This document shows, piece by piece, positions 33,793 through 41,956 of a stretch of DNA of 41,956 bases. The DNA is taken from contig DATKVG010000172.1 of NCBI GenBank assembly GCA_035530195.1, forward strand, positions 1-41,956, written 5' to 3'. Below the pieces are notes generated by a model, which was given only the letters and a program-made list of their open reading frames with translations, did not search any database and had not been told where the DNA came from. The position numbers and the translations under genes are program-made. This stretch comes from JAPLKX01 sp035530195. Lineage in GTDB: Bacteria > Hydrogenedentota > Hydrogenedentia > Hydrogenedentales > SLHB01. Positions within the stretch are counted from its first letter, which is position 1. Each line of letters begins with the position of its first letter.

Positions 33793-35106
33793 CTACGGTT
33801 TCTTCATGGCCATCATATCGGGGAACGGAACGTCGGGCGGCAAGATCAGCACCATGGTCATCATGCCCCCGGGAAATACGTCGTTGTTGACCATTTCCTT
33901 CTCGGTGTGCGAATGAATCATGTGGTAATAACCCGCGCCGTAGTTGTGGCTGGCGGATCCCGGCGGCAGCAAACCCATGTGGCCCAGGAACGGGCTGCCG
34001 TTCCACGTTGGGCCCGCCGCCAAGTCCTGCGGGCCCGGCATGATCACGGGCAGCGGTTTGCCGTGGTCGGGCGCATATTCGTTGGGTTCCAGCGGATCGC
34101 CCGGCTGATGGCCGTAGATGTCCCATCCCAGGTTGGCCCCGGTCCATTCAAAGATGGCATCCGCCGTACCGCCCGGCACCGTTTGAATGGTGTACACCGA
34201 AACACTCAAGTCGGGCCCGCTTGTAGGCGAACTCGCCAGCATCCGTCCGTCTCGCGCAATCACCGTGGCATTGTTTCCGTGGTGGTGTAAGGGGTGAAGG
34301 TCGCGTCCGCCGCCGATAACGCGCATCAGCACCTTATCGCCGGGGTGCATCATCGGCATGCAGTTATACGGCTGGGTAGGCAGCCACGGCACCATGGCCT
34401 TCTCCATGGTGTCGGGCGCGCACCGGCCGTTCAGGAACCACACCACCGGGAAGAACCCGTTGATGTCGACCTGTTCAGGATGGCCCGTCTCGATGGCGTA
34501 GTTGATACGCGGGTCCATTTCGGTTTCCAGAAACAGCGTTTCATCGGTATAGGCCGCATCTGGATGATTGTAAGCTTGATTCGGAACAACCGTGCCCGTG
34601 CCGGCCGTGGGATATACAATCAATGCACCCACTAGGCCCATGTGGGTCTGGAGTTCCGGCTCCGTGCCACTGTGATACAAGTAGGTGCCCGGTTGCGAGG
34701 CCACGAACGAATATTGCACCGTGCCGCCCGGGGTTGCGTCCACGGCGGCGCCCGCCTCGAGCGTCAGCAGGCCGGGTTGGCTGGGTGCGGCCACCTCGGT
34801 CGCGGTTACGCCGGTCTGCCCGGGAAATAGGATCGAGACCGGCACATCAAGCGCATTATTGAGCGTTACGGTTACCGTTTGACCTTCATTGACCAGCATC
34901 GTGGGTCCGGGATACTGCGCCCGATCCGAGCCATTGGCATAACCCCAGATGAAGAGGCGGCCACCTTCGGGCGTACTGATATAGTCGGATTTCGCCGTGA
35001 AAATGAAGTCCGGGCCGGTAACGCCGTCGATCATCGCGTGGGCGCCGGCTGTTACGGCTAACAGGATAAGACCCGCCATCGCGAGTTTTGTCATAAGGTG
35101 CTTCAT
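33793..35106 (-). CDS. secreted multicopper-oxidase-like protein
   Basis: 437 residues, ATG 35106 with GGGAGAGGAG upstream. The signal peptide ends GAHA. Domain 1 carries YPGPTMLVNEGQTVTVTLNN and YLYHSGTEPELQTHMGLVGAL; domain 2 carries DLHPLHHHGNNATVI and, at the end, YYHMIHSHTEKEM. These occupy copper-ligand places of multicopper oxidases, with a full HxHH but Ser where the type-1 Cys would be (HSH instead of HCH). Many Met and His may still bind Cu. It starts 17 bases after the giant gene, and both share an FGGMMT/PGGMMT ending motif. A combined enzyme of several subunits is inferred. Confidence 0.78.
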   Translation of the reverse strand: MKHLMTKLAMAGLILLAVTAGAHAMIDGVTGPDFIFTAKSDYISTPEGGRLFIWGYANGSDRAQYPGPTMLVNEGQTVTVTLNNALDVPVSILFPGQTGVTATEVAAPSQPGLLTLEAGAAVDATPGGTVQYSFVASQPGTYLYHSGTEPELQTHMGLVGALIVYPTAGTGTVVPNQAYNHPDAAYTDETLFLETEMDPRINYAIETGHPEQVDINGFFPVVWFLNGRCAPDTMEKAMVPWLPTQPYNCMPMMHPGDKVLMRVIGGGRDLHPLHHHGNNATVIARDGRMLASSPTSGPDLSVSVYTIQTVPGGTADAIFEWTGANLGWDIYGHQPGDPLEPNEYAPDHGKPLPVIMPGPQDLAAGPTWNGSPFLGHMGLLPPGSASHNYGAGYYHMIHSHTEKEMVNNDVFPGGMMTMVLILPPDVPFPDMMAMKKP

Positions 35107-35123
35107 GGCTAGGCTCCTCTCCC

Positions 35124-38100
35124 TTATTGAATGGTGATTTCGGTCATCATGCCGCCGAAATCTTCCTCGTTGTTGTTCAGGAAGTTCAGGTTCGTCGTGT
35201 AGAGCATATAGGTGCCCGGCGCGACCCCCTGCGTGTCCAGAATGACATCTACAGCCTCCCCGCCCCCCAGCGTGACGGAGTTGGTCTTGTAGTATAAGTT
35301 TTCGCCGGACGTGCTCCGCAGGATTCGCGCGTGTGCGCTGACCACCTCCATCGGGATGCCCGGGCACGACAGCGTGAAGAATTTCGTCACGCTGAGGCTC
35401 GACAACCGCAACAGAATCCGTTGGCCGGAGGTGGCCGTAATGTTGGAACTGAGCGGCTGCGACACCTTGTAGCCGCTCTCCGCCAGCGGTGTGAGTGGAT
35501 TCGGGTCGACCGTATCCGGGTATCCGCGGCCATTCAGCATCGCGTACTTGTCATCCATCAACGCCATCGGAAGCGGCTGGATGGCAAGATGCAGGTCGTG
35601 GAAACTCGGATCCATCGACCCCAACTGGATCGCATACTGGACATCATAGCCCGTGGACCCATCGCCATCGTTGAATGCGAACTTGGTGTACGTTCGCCCG
35701 GACCCCGGTGGATACTCGTAAGGGTGTCCGTTCTGTTTGGGCTCGACGTAGAGGTTGCCGAGCATGCCCATCTGCATATGCTCGGTGGCTTCCTGGTGGC
35801 AGTGGTACATGTAGGTGCCCGGGTCGGCCAGCAAATAGAAGTATGTGAACGTGGCGCCCATGACGGCGCCAAACGACGTCTCGGGATTGCCGTCAAATAC
35901 CGGCGCGGCCTGCGGGAATCCGTGGAAATGGACCGTATGCGGGTCGAACAGGTCGGGCCGCATCGCCATACCCACGTTGGTCACGTTCAGGAACAGCCGC
36001 TGGCCCTCCTTGACGGAAATCGTCGGCCCCGGGAACTCGGCCGCCAACATCCCGTCCATCATAGTCTGCTCGACGGGAAGACCGGTCTGGTCGTGGAACC
36101 CAAAGCAGTACAACACCTTGCCATCGGCCATCTTGATGAAACCATCGCCGGCCGTGATGTGGAGGCAGACATTGTCGTTGTCTACAATCCCGTCGCCATC
36201 GGTATCGATTCCGTCCGTATCGGGCGGGCACTGAATCTTAATCGTGGAATCGGACATTGCCGCCATGGTGTCCACCGTAATGGCTACGGTTGCGACACCC
36301 GTCAGGCCGCCCTGGTCCGTCACGGTCACCTCAAGACTGTCGGCGCCGATAAACCCGGGAGCCGGCGTGTAGGTCACGATGCCTGTCGGCGACAACACCG
36401 CGGCGCCATGCGTCGGCGTTCCCGTCAACGCGTACGTAAAGGTGTCGTTGAAGTTGGGATCGCGGGCCAATACGCGCGTAACGCCGGGCGTATCCATGGC
36501 CGTGGCGATTGCCGCGGCCGCGGGTTGCGGCGGGTCGTTCGTGGGCCCCGAAGGCTCCGGCGGGGTGATGCCCCACAGGGTGTTCCATAAAGCCACCAAG
36601 GTGTTCCATAGGCTCACGAAAAAGTCTGCGATACTTTGGAAGAAATTCTCGATAATCGTCGCCAAATTGTTCGGCGGAGGCTGCCCCGGCGTACTGCCGG
36701 GGCCGACGTATTCGTCAGCACCAATATCCGCGCTCTTGCCGTCGGGCCGACCCTGGCCATCAAAGTCATGGTCCTCGTTCGGAACCGAACCATTCGTTAT
36801 AGCCCGACTACCCTTGTCAATCACAGGCGAAGCCGCCTGAATATGGTAGTCGCCGAGCAACGCGCCCGTGGTTGGGTTCGTCAGCGTAAGCGGGCCGAAG
36901 CGGACATCGATAAAGTTGCCGCCTTCGTCAAAGGCCGGCGCAACTTGGATCGTCGTGAACTCCTGGATCACAATGCTCTGCTGGCGATTGCCGTTGAAAT
37001 ACGAGGCAACGAACATTGGGTTAACGGCGATGTTGCTGGGGTCGAGACCTGCCGCACTGGTCAGGTCGCAATACATGGGGCTGAGATTCGTCGGGGTCGC
37101 CGTTCCAATCAGTGCCATGTCCCAGTAGTCCGGCGAAGTCGGATCGGGAAATAGCCCAAAGGGCGGCGTGCCGCCGGTGTTCACCATGAAATAGAACGCC
37201 CGGTTCTGGTAAATGATATCATTCACCAGGAGCGGGTTCGAGTACCCCGCGAACGCCTGCGCGACGGGGTCCGTGCCAATCACAGCCGCCAGCCCGGGCG
37301 AATGCACGTAAGACACGATGCCCGCGGCGTGTGCAGACGACATATTCGGGGAGTCCGGCGAGAATGCCAGGCCGGACGTGCCGGTGCTGTCGTTATGGGC
37401 CACGGTGTTGTTCACGATGCTGACCTTGAGCGCATCCTGAATCGAGATGCCGCCACCGGCCATACCCGTCACGTTGTTGACAATCATGTTGTTCACGATG
37501 TCCACCGAATACCATGCCGCTGGATCATTGGGCGCATCCGCCACGTCCTGGCCGTTCACATATTCGACCCGGATACCGCCGCCGTCGTTGGATCCCGCAT
37601 GGTTGCCTTGAATCAGGTTGCGGTCAATCAGGACGGACCCGGAGCCCGGCGTCACGGTGTTGGTTCCCAGCGCGGGCGCGCCGCCTATATAGATGCCGCC
37701 ACCCGTGGGATACGACCCTTGATCAAAGGACTGGTTGAAAACGATCGTGTTGCGGGCAATCAGGCCGGCTTCGCTCTTACCCATATGGGCGATACCACCG
37801 CCGCTGCCGACCGTGAAGTTCCCGCAAATCCAGTTGTCGGTGACCTCGTATTGGTCGGTGCCGTGGTAGATCGAGACGCCGCCGCCGGCCCCATCCAGCG
37901 CGCCGTTCTCGGCAATATGGTTGTGGTGGATTCGGATGTGGTCGTTGTGGCCGAGGTCGTAGTCGAGACCGTTCGGGCCGTCGTACGTCTGGAATGGATG
38001 CCCGACGCGGATACCCCCGCCGTAGAAGCCTTGGTTCCCCTCGACCACGCTGTTACTGATCTCGAGATAGTGGGCGTAACCGTTGACCACAATGCCGCCG

Positions 38101-41100
38101 CCGTGGTCCGCACCGGTCACCATCACGCCGTCAATCCGCGCATTGGGATTCTGGCCGAATCCGCCCTGGCCCGGCGGCATGTTCCGCGCCAGAACGAGAA
38201 TCCCGGCGCCCTCTTCCGTGAACAGCGTGGCGGGCTCTGGATTCGCAAAATCAATCTCTTGGCCGGGCAACAAATCCACCGCGCCTTGCACGATCAGTTC
38301 CTGCACCTTCGTGCGCCAGTTGTGCAACTTTTCGGCGGGCGTTTTCACCGCATTGATCGTCACCGAGTAAGCGCCCCAGCCTTGGATCTGCACCGGTTTC
38401 CACATAATCACACATTCGTCGTAGTTGCCCGGCGCCACGAGAATCAGGTCGCCGGGGCTGGCCGCATCGATCGCGTCTTGAATCGGCGTTGCGCCGCCTT
38501 GAGCGCTGGGCTGCACTTGGATCACGCTGCCCGTGATCGGGCCCACCGTCACCGTGATACCCACGGGCGTGGTCTTGCCGTTGTCGCCGCGCGTTATCAC
38601 CAACTCGCCCGTCGTCGTTCTGGTCGGCAGGGTCCCGCTGATCGAGCCGTCGGTCCAGGTTACGTTGGTCAATGGCACGCCGCCAATCGAGACCGTTCCG
38701 GGCGTCGTCCCAAACCCATAATCCCGCGTGATTGTCATCGGATTGCTCCCGCCGGGACCGTCATAGAGCGGGTTCATCACGGTCACCTGACCGGCGGACG
38801 AGACTACAATTTGTTGGCGCGGACCGGTAACGTACGGCCCGTTTTCGACAGACCAGAGCACCGGTGTGCCGTCCGGAAACTCGCAATCCAGCGGGAATTG
38901 GCCCGGCCCCGTAAAGGCCGCCACCGGAAGCACGGGCGTATCCAAATACGTGGTCTTACCCGGGTCATATTGGAACGTATAGGAGAATTGGCTGTATTGC
39001 CGGTTGAAGAATGGGTCGGTAATGTACTGCCCGTAGGTGGGTGATCCCGGATTCTGATCGAGGATCGGCCCCGGCGAATTCAGCACCACCGTGATCATCT
39101 TGGGCGACACACCCGACGGGAACGGCGGGTTAATCGTATAGGTCGATGGAACCAACGCGTTATACGTGCCCCATTCGTCGGAATAGACCCGCGAGATTTC
39201 CTTCCCTTCCCAGTTCCGGATCGAGATCGGCATCCAGGGCGGGGCGTACCTCTCGCCAAACGTGGGCGCGTTCGGGTCAAACTCGTTGGCAAGATCGTCG
39301 AGAATCATGCCCACAATATGCCCCGCGATCGGCACCTCCGTAAACAGTTTGAAGTCGCAAGGCACGTTCTGGCCTTTCGACACGTACACCTGCTTCCGAT
39401 CCGGTAACCTCCGCGTTTGCCCGGCCAACGGGCAGGGCTCACCCGGGAAAAGACTCAGTTCCGCGGGCACTACGCGCGCATCGCCCACACACAGCGGGAA
39501 AAGCTCCAGAGCACTCGACTTGGCCGCCTGGGTATACGTGTCGCCGAATCCCGTGTTTTGGTCCTCTTCTTTCTGATGCAGGTAACCCGGGGGCGCCACC
39601 GCCTCGACGATATACGTGCCCTCGGGCAACCCCTCGGGACCGTCCGGGGTCTCTTTCAGGAAGATATAGCCGCCGTCAAATACCGCCGGGCGGACCTGGT
39701 TGAAATTCCGCAGGCCGTCGTAGCAGTCGGTCGGCTCGCCATGCAGCACAAACGGCGGCCCTTGGCAGTCTGTCGGCTGAAGGTCGTCCCAACTGTCGGT
39801 ACGTGTGAAATTCAGCGCGTCGCCTAGGTCGAATGTACCGTTGGCGTTCTGGTCCACGTCTTCGGGGCCGGGTTGGCCGGGGTTCGCGTCTTCGGGGAAC
39901 TCGTCCGGTTGCGTCCACTGGAACGGATAGTTGTCCACGTCCGCCAAGGTCACTTCGCTGTCCCCGGTGATGTCGTCGATGTTGGTATCTTGGTCGGCGT
40001 CCCGGTACAGGTTCACCTGGACACGCGGGATGCCCGGCTCCCAGTTTTCGGCCGCTGCAAAACGCGGATCTTGCTCGGCGCGCGTCGTGGCGTAATGCAC
40101 GATACCCGTAATGCCCCCGTTGCTGTCGTCGAACCAGCCGTTCCCATTCAGGTCGATATCTTCGGGGCCGGGGAAATTGCCATACGGCTCGTTGTCGGTG
40201 TCAACATTGTCATAGGTCGTCTTGCCCCATGCCAGGTAGTTTGTCTCACCGAGAAACGTCTGGATACCTTCCAAGAGGAACGCGGGGCCGGTGTCCACAC
40301 GGGACAGGTTATTGCCCGTGTTCGGATTGGTCATGGGAGTGACGCCGTCCGGCATGAACTGCGGCTGGGGCGTCAACACGCCAAACGACGGATACGTCCA
40401 GCCTTGGTCAGGCAACACTTCGCCGCCGCCATCAACAACCACTGTGGCGCCCGTCGGCTTGAATCGCGCGTAATCGACCTCGGCCACCATCCAGTTGAAG
40501 AACGGAAACACCTCGCGGAACTCGTACATCCCGTCCATCCCGGTTACGGCTGTTTGATAAATCGACCCATCCCGGAAACGTATGTTCAACGCTTGATCGC
40601 TAATCCCGTGTTCTCCCGGGTCGGGGAACCCATTCTCGTTCTTGTCATTAAAGACAAACTCGCTTAGGCGGGCAAACCAGTTGAACACCGGCACTGGACC
40701 CAGATCCAGGTCTGCGCCCGCCGTGACGATCACCTGTTTCGTGGCAAAAACCACGTCGAGCGGTTCGTCCCAAATTACCAGGTTGTAGGTGCCCGGCGGC
40801 ACACTGGGAATGCTGAAACTTGCGGTGGCGTCGCACGGCTGCGCGTACAGCGTCTGCGCTCCGACGGTCAGGCCGACCCAGGCGTCTGGCACCGGTTCGC
40901 CGGGCCAGAACGTGTATTCGGGCGGGCGGCTATTGTGCATGTTGACGATTTGGCCCGTAATGGTCTGCCCGCCGGTCAACACGGTCGTATCGTTGGTGGG
41001 CTTGGCAAAACCCAAGGCCACATGATGGCCCGGAGGCCCGAATTCCACGAAGAAAGGCGGTTCGTTGGGTTTGACCCAGGCGTCGATTCCCGGCGTGCCT

Positions 41101-41879
41101 TCAATGGTCGAGGTCTGAATCCAGTCGGTACCGGTCGGCGGAACCGCCTGAATCGTATACTTGCCTTCCCCGAGATTTTTGATGGTAACCTCGCCGTTGG
41201 CATCGGTCAGGAATACCCCCTCGCCCTCCATAACCACGTTGCCGCCCGCGTCATACGTCGTGCCCAGGGGGTTGCCAAAAATGTCCATCATCATCTGGCC
41301 ACCCGAGGCCCCATAGGTACCTCCCGCTTCAATCAAGATGACCTTGAAGCCTTCCAAACCTGTTTCGTTGGGCAGGTCCTCCTGATTGTTTAACGGATAA
41401 AGATCCTCGAATACGAAAACCGTTATTTGCGCCGTCGGCAACGGCAAGGCGCTGACAACTACGGTCGCCGTGGCTTGGCCAACCGCCACGCTCGTCCCGG
41501 AATTCGAGTATCCCGAGTCAGGCAGGACCGATACGAAGTACCGTTTGTCGACAGGCGCGTCGATTGTCGCCGAGCCGCCCGGCGAATAACCGTTGGTGAC
41601 AACCGGCATGTAGCTGCGGTGGAACCGGACAGCAAGCGGCGCCGGCTCTAAAACCCCCGGCACCACGTTGAACGTCAGGTCTTCCTCGAGCAACCACCGG
41701 AAACCCACAGCCACGGGAGTGCCTTTGGAATCCACGACGCTCACCGTGACCGCCCCGGCGTTAAAAGATAAAGAAACAATCAAAGTAAGCAGGCCTATGA
41801 GCAATGCCTGGCCAACCAGATATAGGCGTTGTTGGCGTGGCCGAATTCGTTTGAACATAGCGGGCGGCTTTCTGTTCAT
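35124..41879 (-). CDS. giant multidomain surface protein with C-terminal multicopper-oxidase module
   Basis: 2251 residues, ATG 41879 behind AGGAG. Basic N-terminus and signal/anchor at about 15-43. In order: SdrD B/CNA-B-like modules with Asp-rich loops (about 125-850; e.g. NDKNENGFPDPGEHG near 413), an IPT/TIG-like domain (about 1050-1115), a right-handed beta-helix (about 1125-1720, opening IQDAIDAASPGDLILVAPGN and closing DIGADEYVGPG), a Trp/Phe-rich segment (about 1735-1775), a cadherin/Ig-like domain (1800-1870) and a multicopper-oxidase part (about 1910-2251). The last has HTVHFHGF near 1978 and a full type-1 site YHCHQEATEHMQMGM near 2021. Its overall plan recalls very large oxidases proposed for metal oxidation (MofA-like), but the substrate is not shown by sequence. 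Confidence 0.85.
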   Translation of the reverse strand: MNRKPPAMFKRIRPRQQRLYLVGQALLIGLLTLIVSLSFNAGAVTVSVVDSKGTPVAVGFRWLLEEDLTFNVVPGVLEPAPLAVRFHRSYMPVVTNGYSPGGSATIDAPVDKRYFVSVLPDSGYSNSGTSVAVGQATATVVVSALPLPTAQITVFVFEDLYPLNNQEDLPNETGLEGFKVILIEAGGTYGASGGQMMMDIFGNPLGTTYDAGGNVVMEGEGVFLTDANGEVTIKNLGEGKYTIQAVPPTGTDWIQTSTIEGTPGIDAWVKPNEPPFFVEFGPPGHHVALGFAKPTNDTTVLTGGQTITGQIVNMHNSRPPEYTFWPGEPVPDAWVGLTVGAQTLYAQPCDATASFSIPSVPPGTYNLVIWDEPLDVVFATKQVIVTAGADLDLGPVPVFNWFARLSEFVFNDKNENGFPDPGEHGISDQALNIRFRDGSIYQTAVTGMDGMYEFREVFPFFNWMVAEVDYARFKPTGATVVVDGGGEVLPDQGWTYPSFGVLTPQPQFMPDGVTPMTNPNTGNNLSRVDTGPAFLLEGIQTFLGETNYLAWGKTTYDNVDTDNEPYGNFPGPEDIDLNGNGWFDDSNGGITGIVHYATTRAEQDPRFAAAENWEPGIPRVQVNLYRDADQDTNIDDITGDSEVTLADVDNYPFQWTQPDEFPEDANPGQPGPEDVDQNANGTFDLGDALNFTRTDSWDDLQPTDCQGPPFVLHGEPTDCYDGLRNFNQVRPAVFDGGYIFLKETPDGPEGLPEGTYIVEAVAPPGYLHQKEEDQNTGFGDTYTQAAKSSALELFPLCVGDARVVPAELSLFPGEPCPLAGQTRRLPDRKQVYVSKGQNVPCDFKLFTEVPIAGHIVGMILDDLANEFDPNAPTFGERYAPPWMPISIRNWEGKEISRVYSDEWGTYNALVPSTYTINPPFPSGVSPKMITVVLNSPGPILDQNPGSPTYGQYITDPFFNRQYSQFSYTFQYDPGKTTYLDTPVLPVAAFTGPGQFPLDCEFPDGTPVLWSVENGPYVTGPRQQIVVSSAGQVTVMNPLYDGPGGSNPMTITRDYGFGTTPGTVSIGGVPLTNVTWTDGSISGTLPTRTTTGELVITRGDNGKTTPVGITVTVGPITGSVIQVQPSAQGGATPIQDAIDAASPGDLILVAPGNYDECVIMWKPVQIQGWGAYSVTINAVKTPAEKLHNWRTKVQELIVQGAVDLLPGQEIDFANPEPATLFTEEGAGILVLARNMPPGQGGFGQNPNARIDGVMVTGADHGGGIVVNGYAHYLEISNSVVEGNQGFYGGGIRVGHPFQTYDGPNGLDYDLGHNDHIRIHHNHIAENGALDGAGGGVSIYHGTDQYEVTDNWICGNFTVGSGGGIAHMGKSEAGLIARNTIVFNQSFDQGSYPTGGGIYIGGAPALGTNTVTPGSGSVLIDRNLIQGNHAGSNDGGGIRVEYVNGQDVADAPNDPAAWYSVDIVNNMIVNNVTGMAGGGISIQDALKVSIVNNTVAHNDSTGTSGLAFSPDSPNMSSAHAAGIVSYVHSPGLAAVIGTDPVAQAFAGYSNPLLVNDIIYQNRAFYFMVNTGGTPPFGLFPDPTSPDYWDMALIGTATPTNLSPMYCDLTSAAGLDPSNIAVNPMFVASYFNGNRQQSIVIQEFTTIQVAPAFDEGGNFIDVRFGPLTLTNPTTGALLGDYHIQAASPVIDKGSRAITNGSVPNEDHDFDGQGRPDGKSADIGADEYVGPGSTPGQPPPNNLATIIENFFQSIADFFVSLWNTLVALWNTLWGITPPEPSGPTNDPPQPAAAAIATAMDTPGVTRVLARDPNFNDTFTYALTGTPTHGAAVLSPTGIVTYTPAPGFIGADSLEVTVTDQGGLTGVATVAITVDTMAAMSDSTIKIQCPPDTDGIDTDGDGIVDNDNVCLHITAGDGFIKMADGKVLYCFGFHDQTGLPVEQTMMDGMLAAEFPGPTISVKEGQRLFLNVTNVGMAMRPDLFDPHTVHFHGFPQAAPVFDGNPETSFGAVMGATFTYFYLLADPGTYMYHCHQEATEHMQMGMLGNLYVEPKQNGHPYEYPPGSGRTYTKFAFNDGDGSTGYDVQYAIQLGSMDPSFHDLHLAIQPLPMALMDDKYAMLNGRGYPDTVDPNPLTPLAESGYKVSQPLSSNITATSGQRILLRLSSLSVTKFFTLSCPGIPMEVVSAHARILRSTSGENLYYKTNSVTLGGGEAVDVILDTQGVAPGTYMLYTTNLNFLNNNEEDFGGMMTEITIQ

Positions 41880-41956
41880 GGTTTGCTCCTGGGATGGTTT
41901 GTCTACTTCACGACAATTTTTTCTCTTGTTTCAAGCCGTTGTCTGTATCGAGTTGG

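Noticed and set aside
37302..39044. Open frame of about 580 codons antisense to the giant surface protein
   Set aside because: It lies wholly within the beta-helix coding region, is Arg/His/Val-rich as antisense of GC-rich codons, and shows no domain or ribosome site.

Overview
The window is GC-rich bacterial DNA. Its accessory content suggests an uncultured environmental lineage of the Planctomycetes/Hydrogenedentota kind: a Tat-exported Gfo/Idh/MocA oxidoreductase, many secreted multidomain proteins with hydrophobic C-terminal tails, REP-type repeats with a tyrosine transposase, and a four-helix-bundle gene beside ATTTGTCC-type minisatellites. The taxonomic guess comes from gene style only and is weak.

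Central feature (about 6668-22480): a self-contained selenocysteine (Sec) locus. On the minus strand, in transcription order, lie tRNA-Sec(UCA), selA, selD (fused to a Cys-rich N-terminus and an AhpD-like C-terminus), selB, a small membrane-anchored protein, a membrane polyferredoxin and a large secreted/membrane protein. Divergent from tRNA-Sec, a plus-strand operon carries four paralogous secreted proteins and a 2-hydroxyacyl-CoA dehydratase/double-cubane family protein. In all five paralogues an apparent C-terminal stop, Tyr-Gly-UGA, is followed in frame by conserved coding sequence (U-G-x-x-C-x-x-T-W... in the four plus-strand copies). The UGA is followed at fixed spacing (14 nt; 17 nt in the fifth) by a 5-bp hairpin with a 7-nt CATGG-type loop and compensatory stem changes. 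The same hairpin at the same 14-nt spacing follows the UGA of the small protein, whose end would read Cys-Pro-Thr-Sec-Arg. I read these as six selenoproteins with a shared SECIS element, five of them forming a family I do not recognise. Reading through UGA adds a C-terminal membrane anchor to one, joins a periplasmic domain to a 7-8-helix membrane domain in another, and gives a TAATG overlap with the next gene in a third.

Left flank (1-6600): a secreted beta-propeller-like protein, a small membrane protein, a membrane-anchored HEAT-repeat protein, a probable lipoprotein and a REP-associated tyrosine transposase (RAYT). The RAYT is bounded by an inverted repeat (ataaacggtgactgtccc) that recurs at 2444, 4906 and 22589. 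Repeat copies form the present 3' ends of two genes.

Middle right (22500-28600): an ECF sigma-factor remnant next to a repeat copy, two small membrane proteins flanking a TPR protein, a tandem duplication of a four-helix-bundle gene (one copy broken by a palindromic insertion) with the tail of the oxidoreductase gene, and the intact Gfo/Idh/MocA gene.

Right end (28589-41956): a secreted protein with six internal repeats, a decayed kilobase, and a minus-strand operon of a 2251-residue multidomain surface protein ending in a multicopper-oxidase module, two further cupredoxin-type proteins lacking the obvious type-1 copper cysteine, and a small periplasmic protein.
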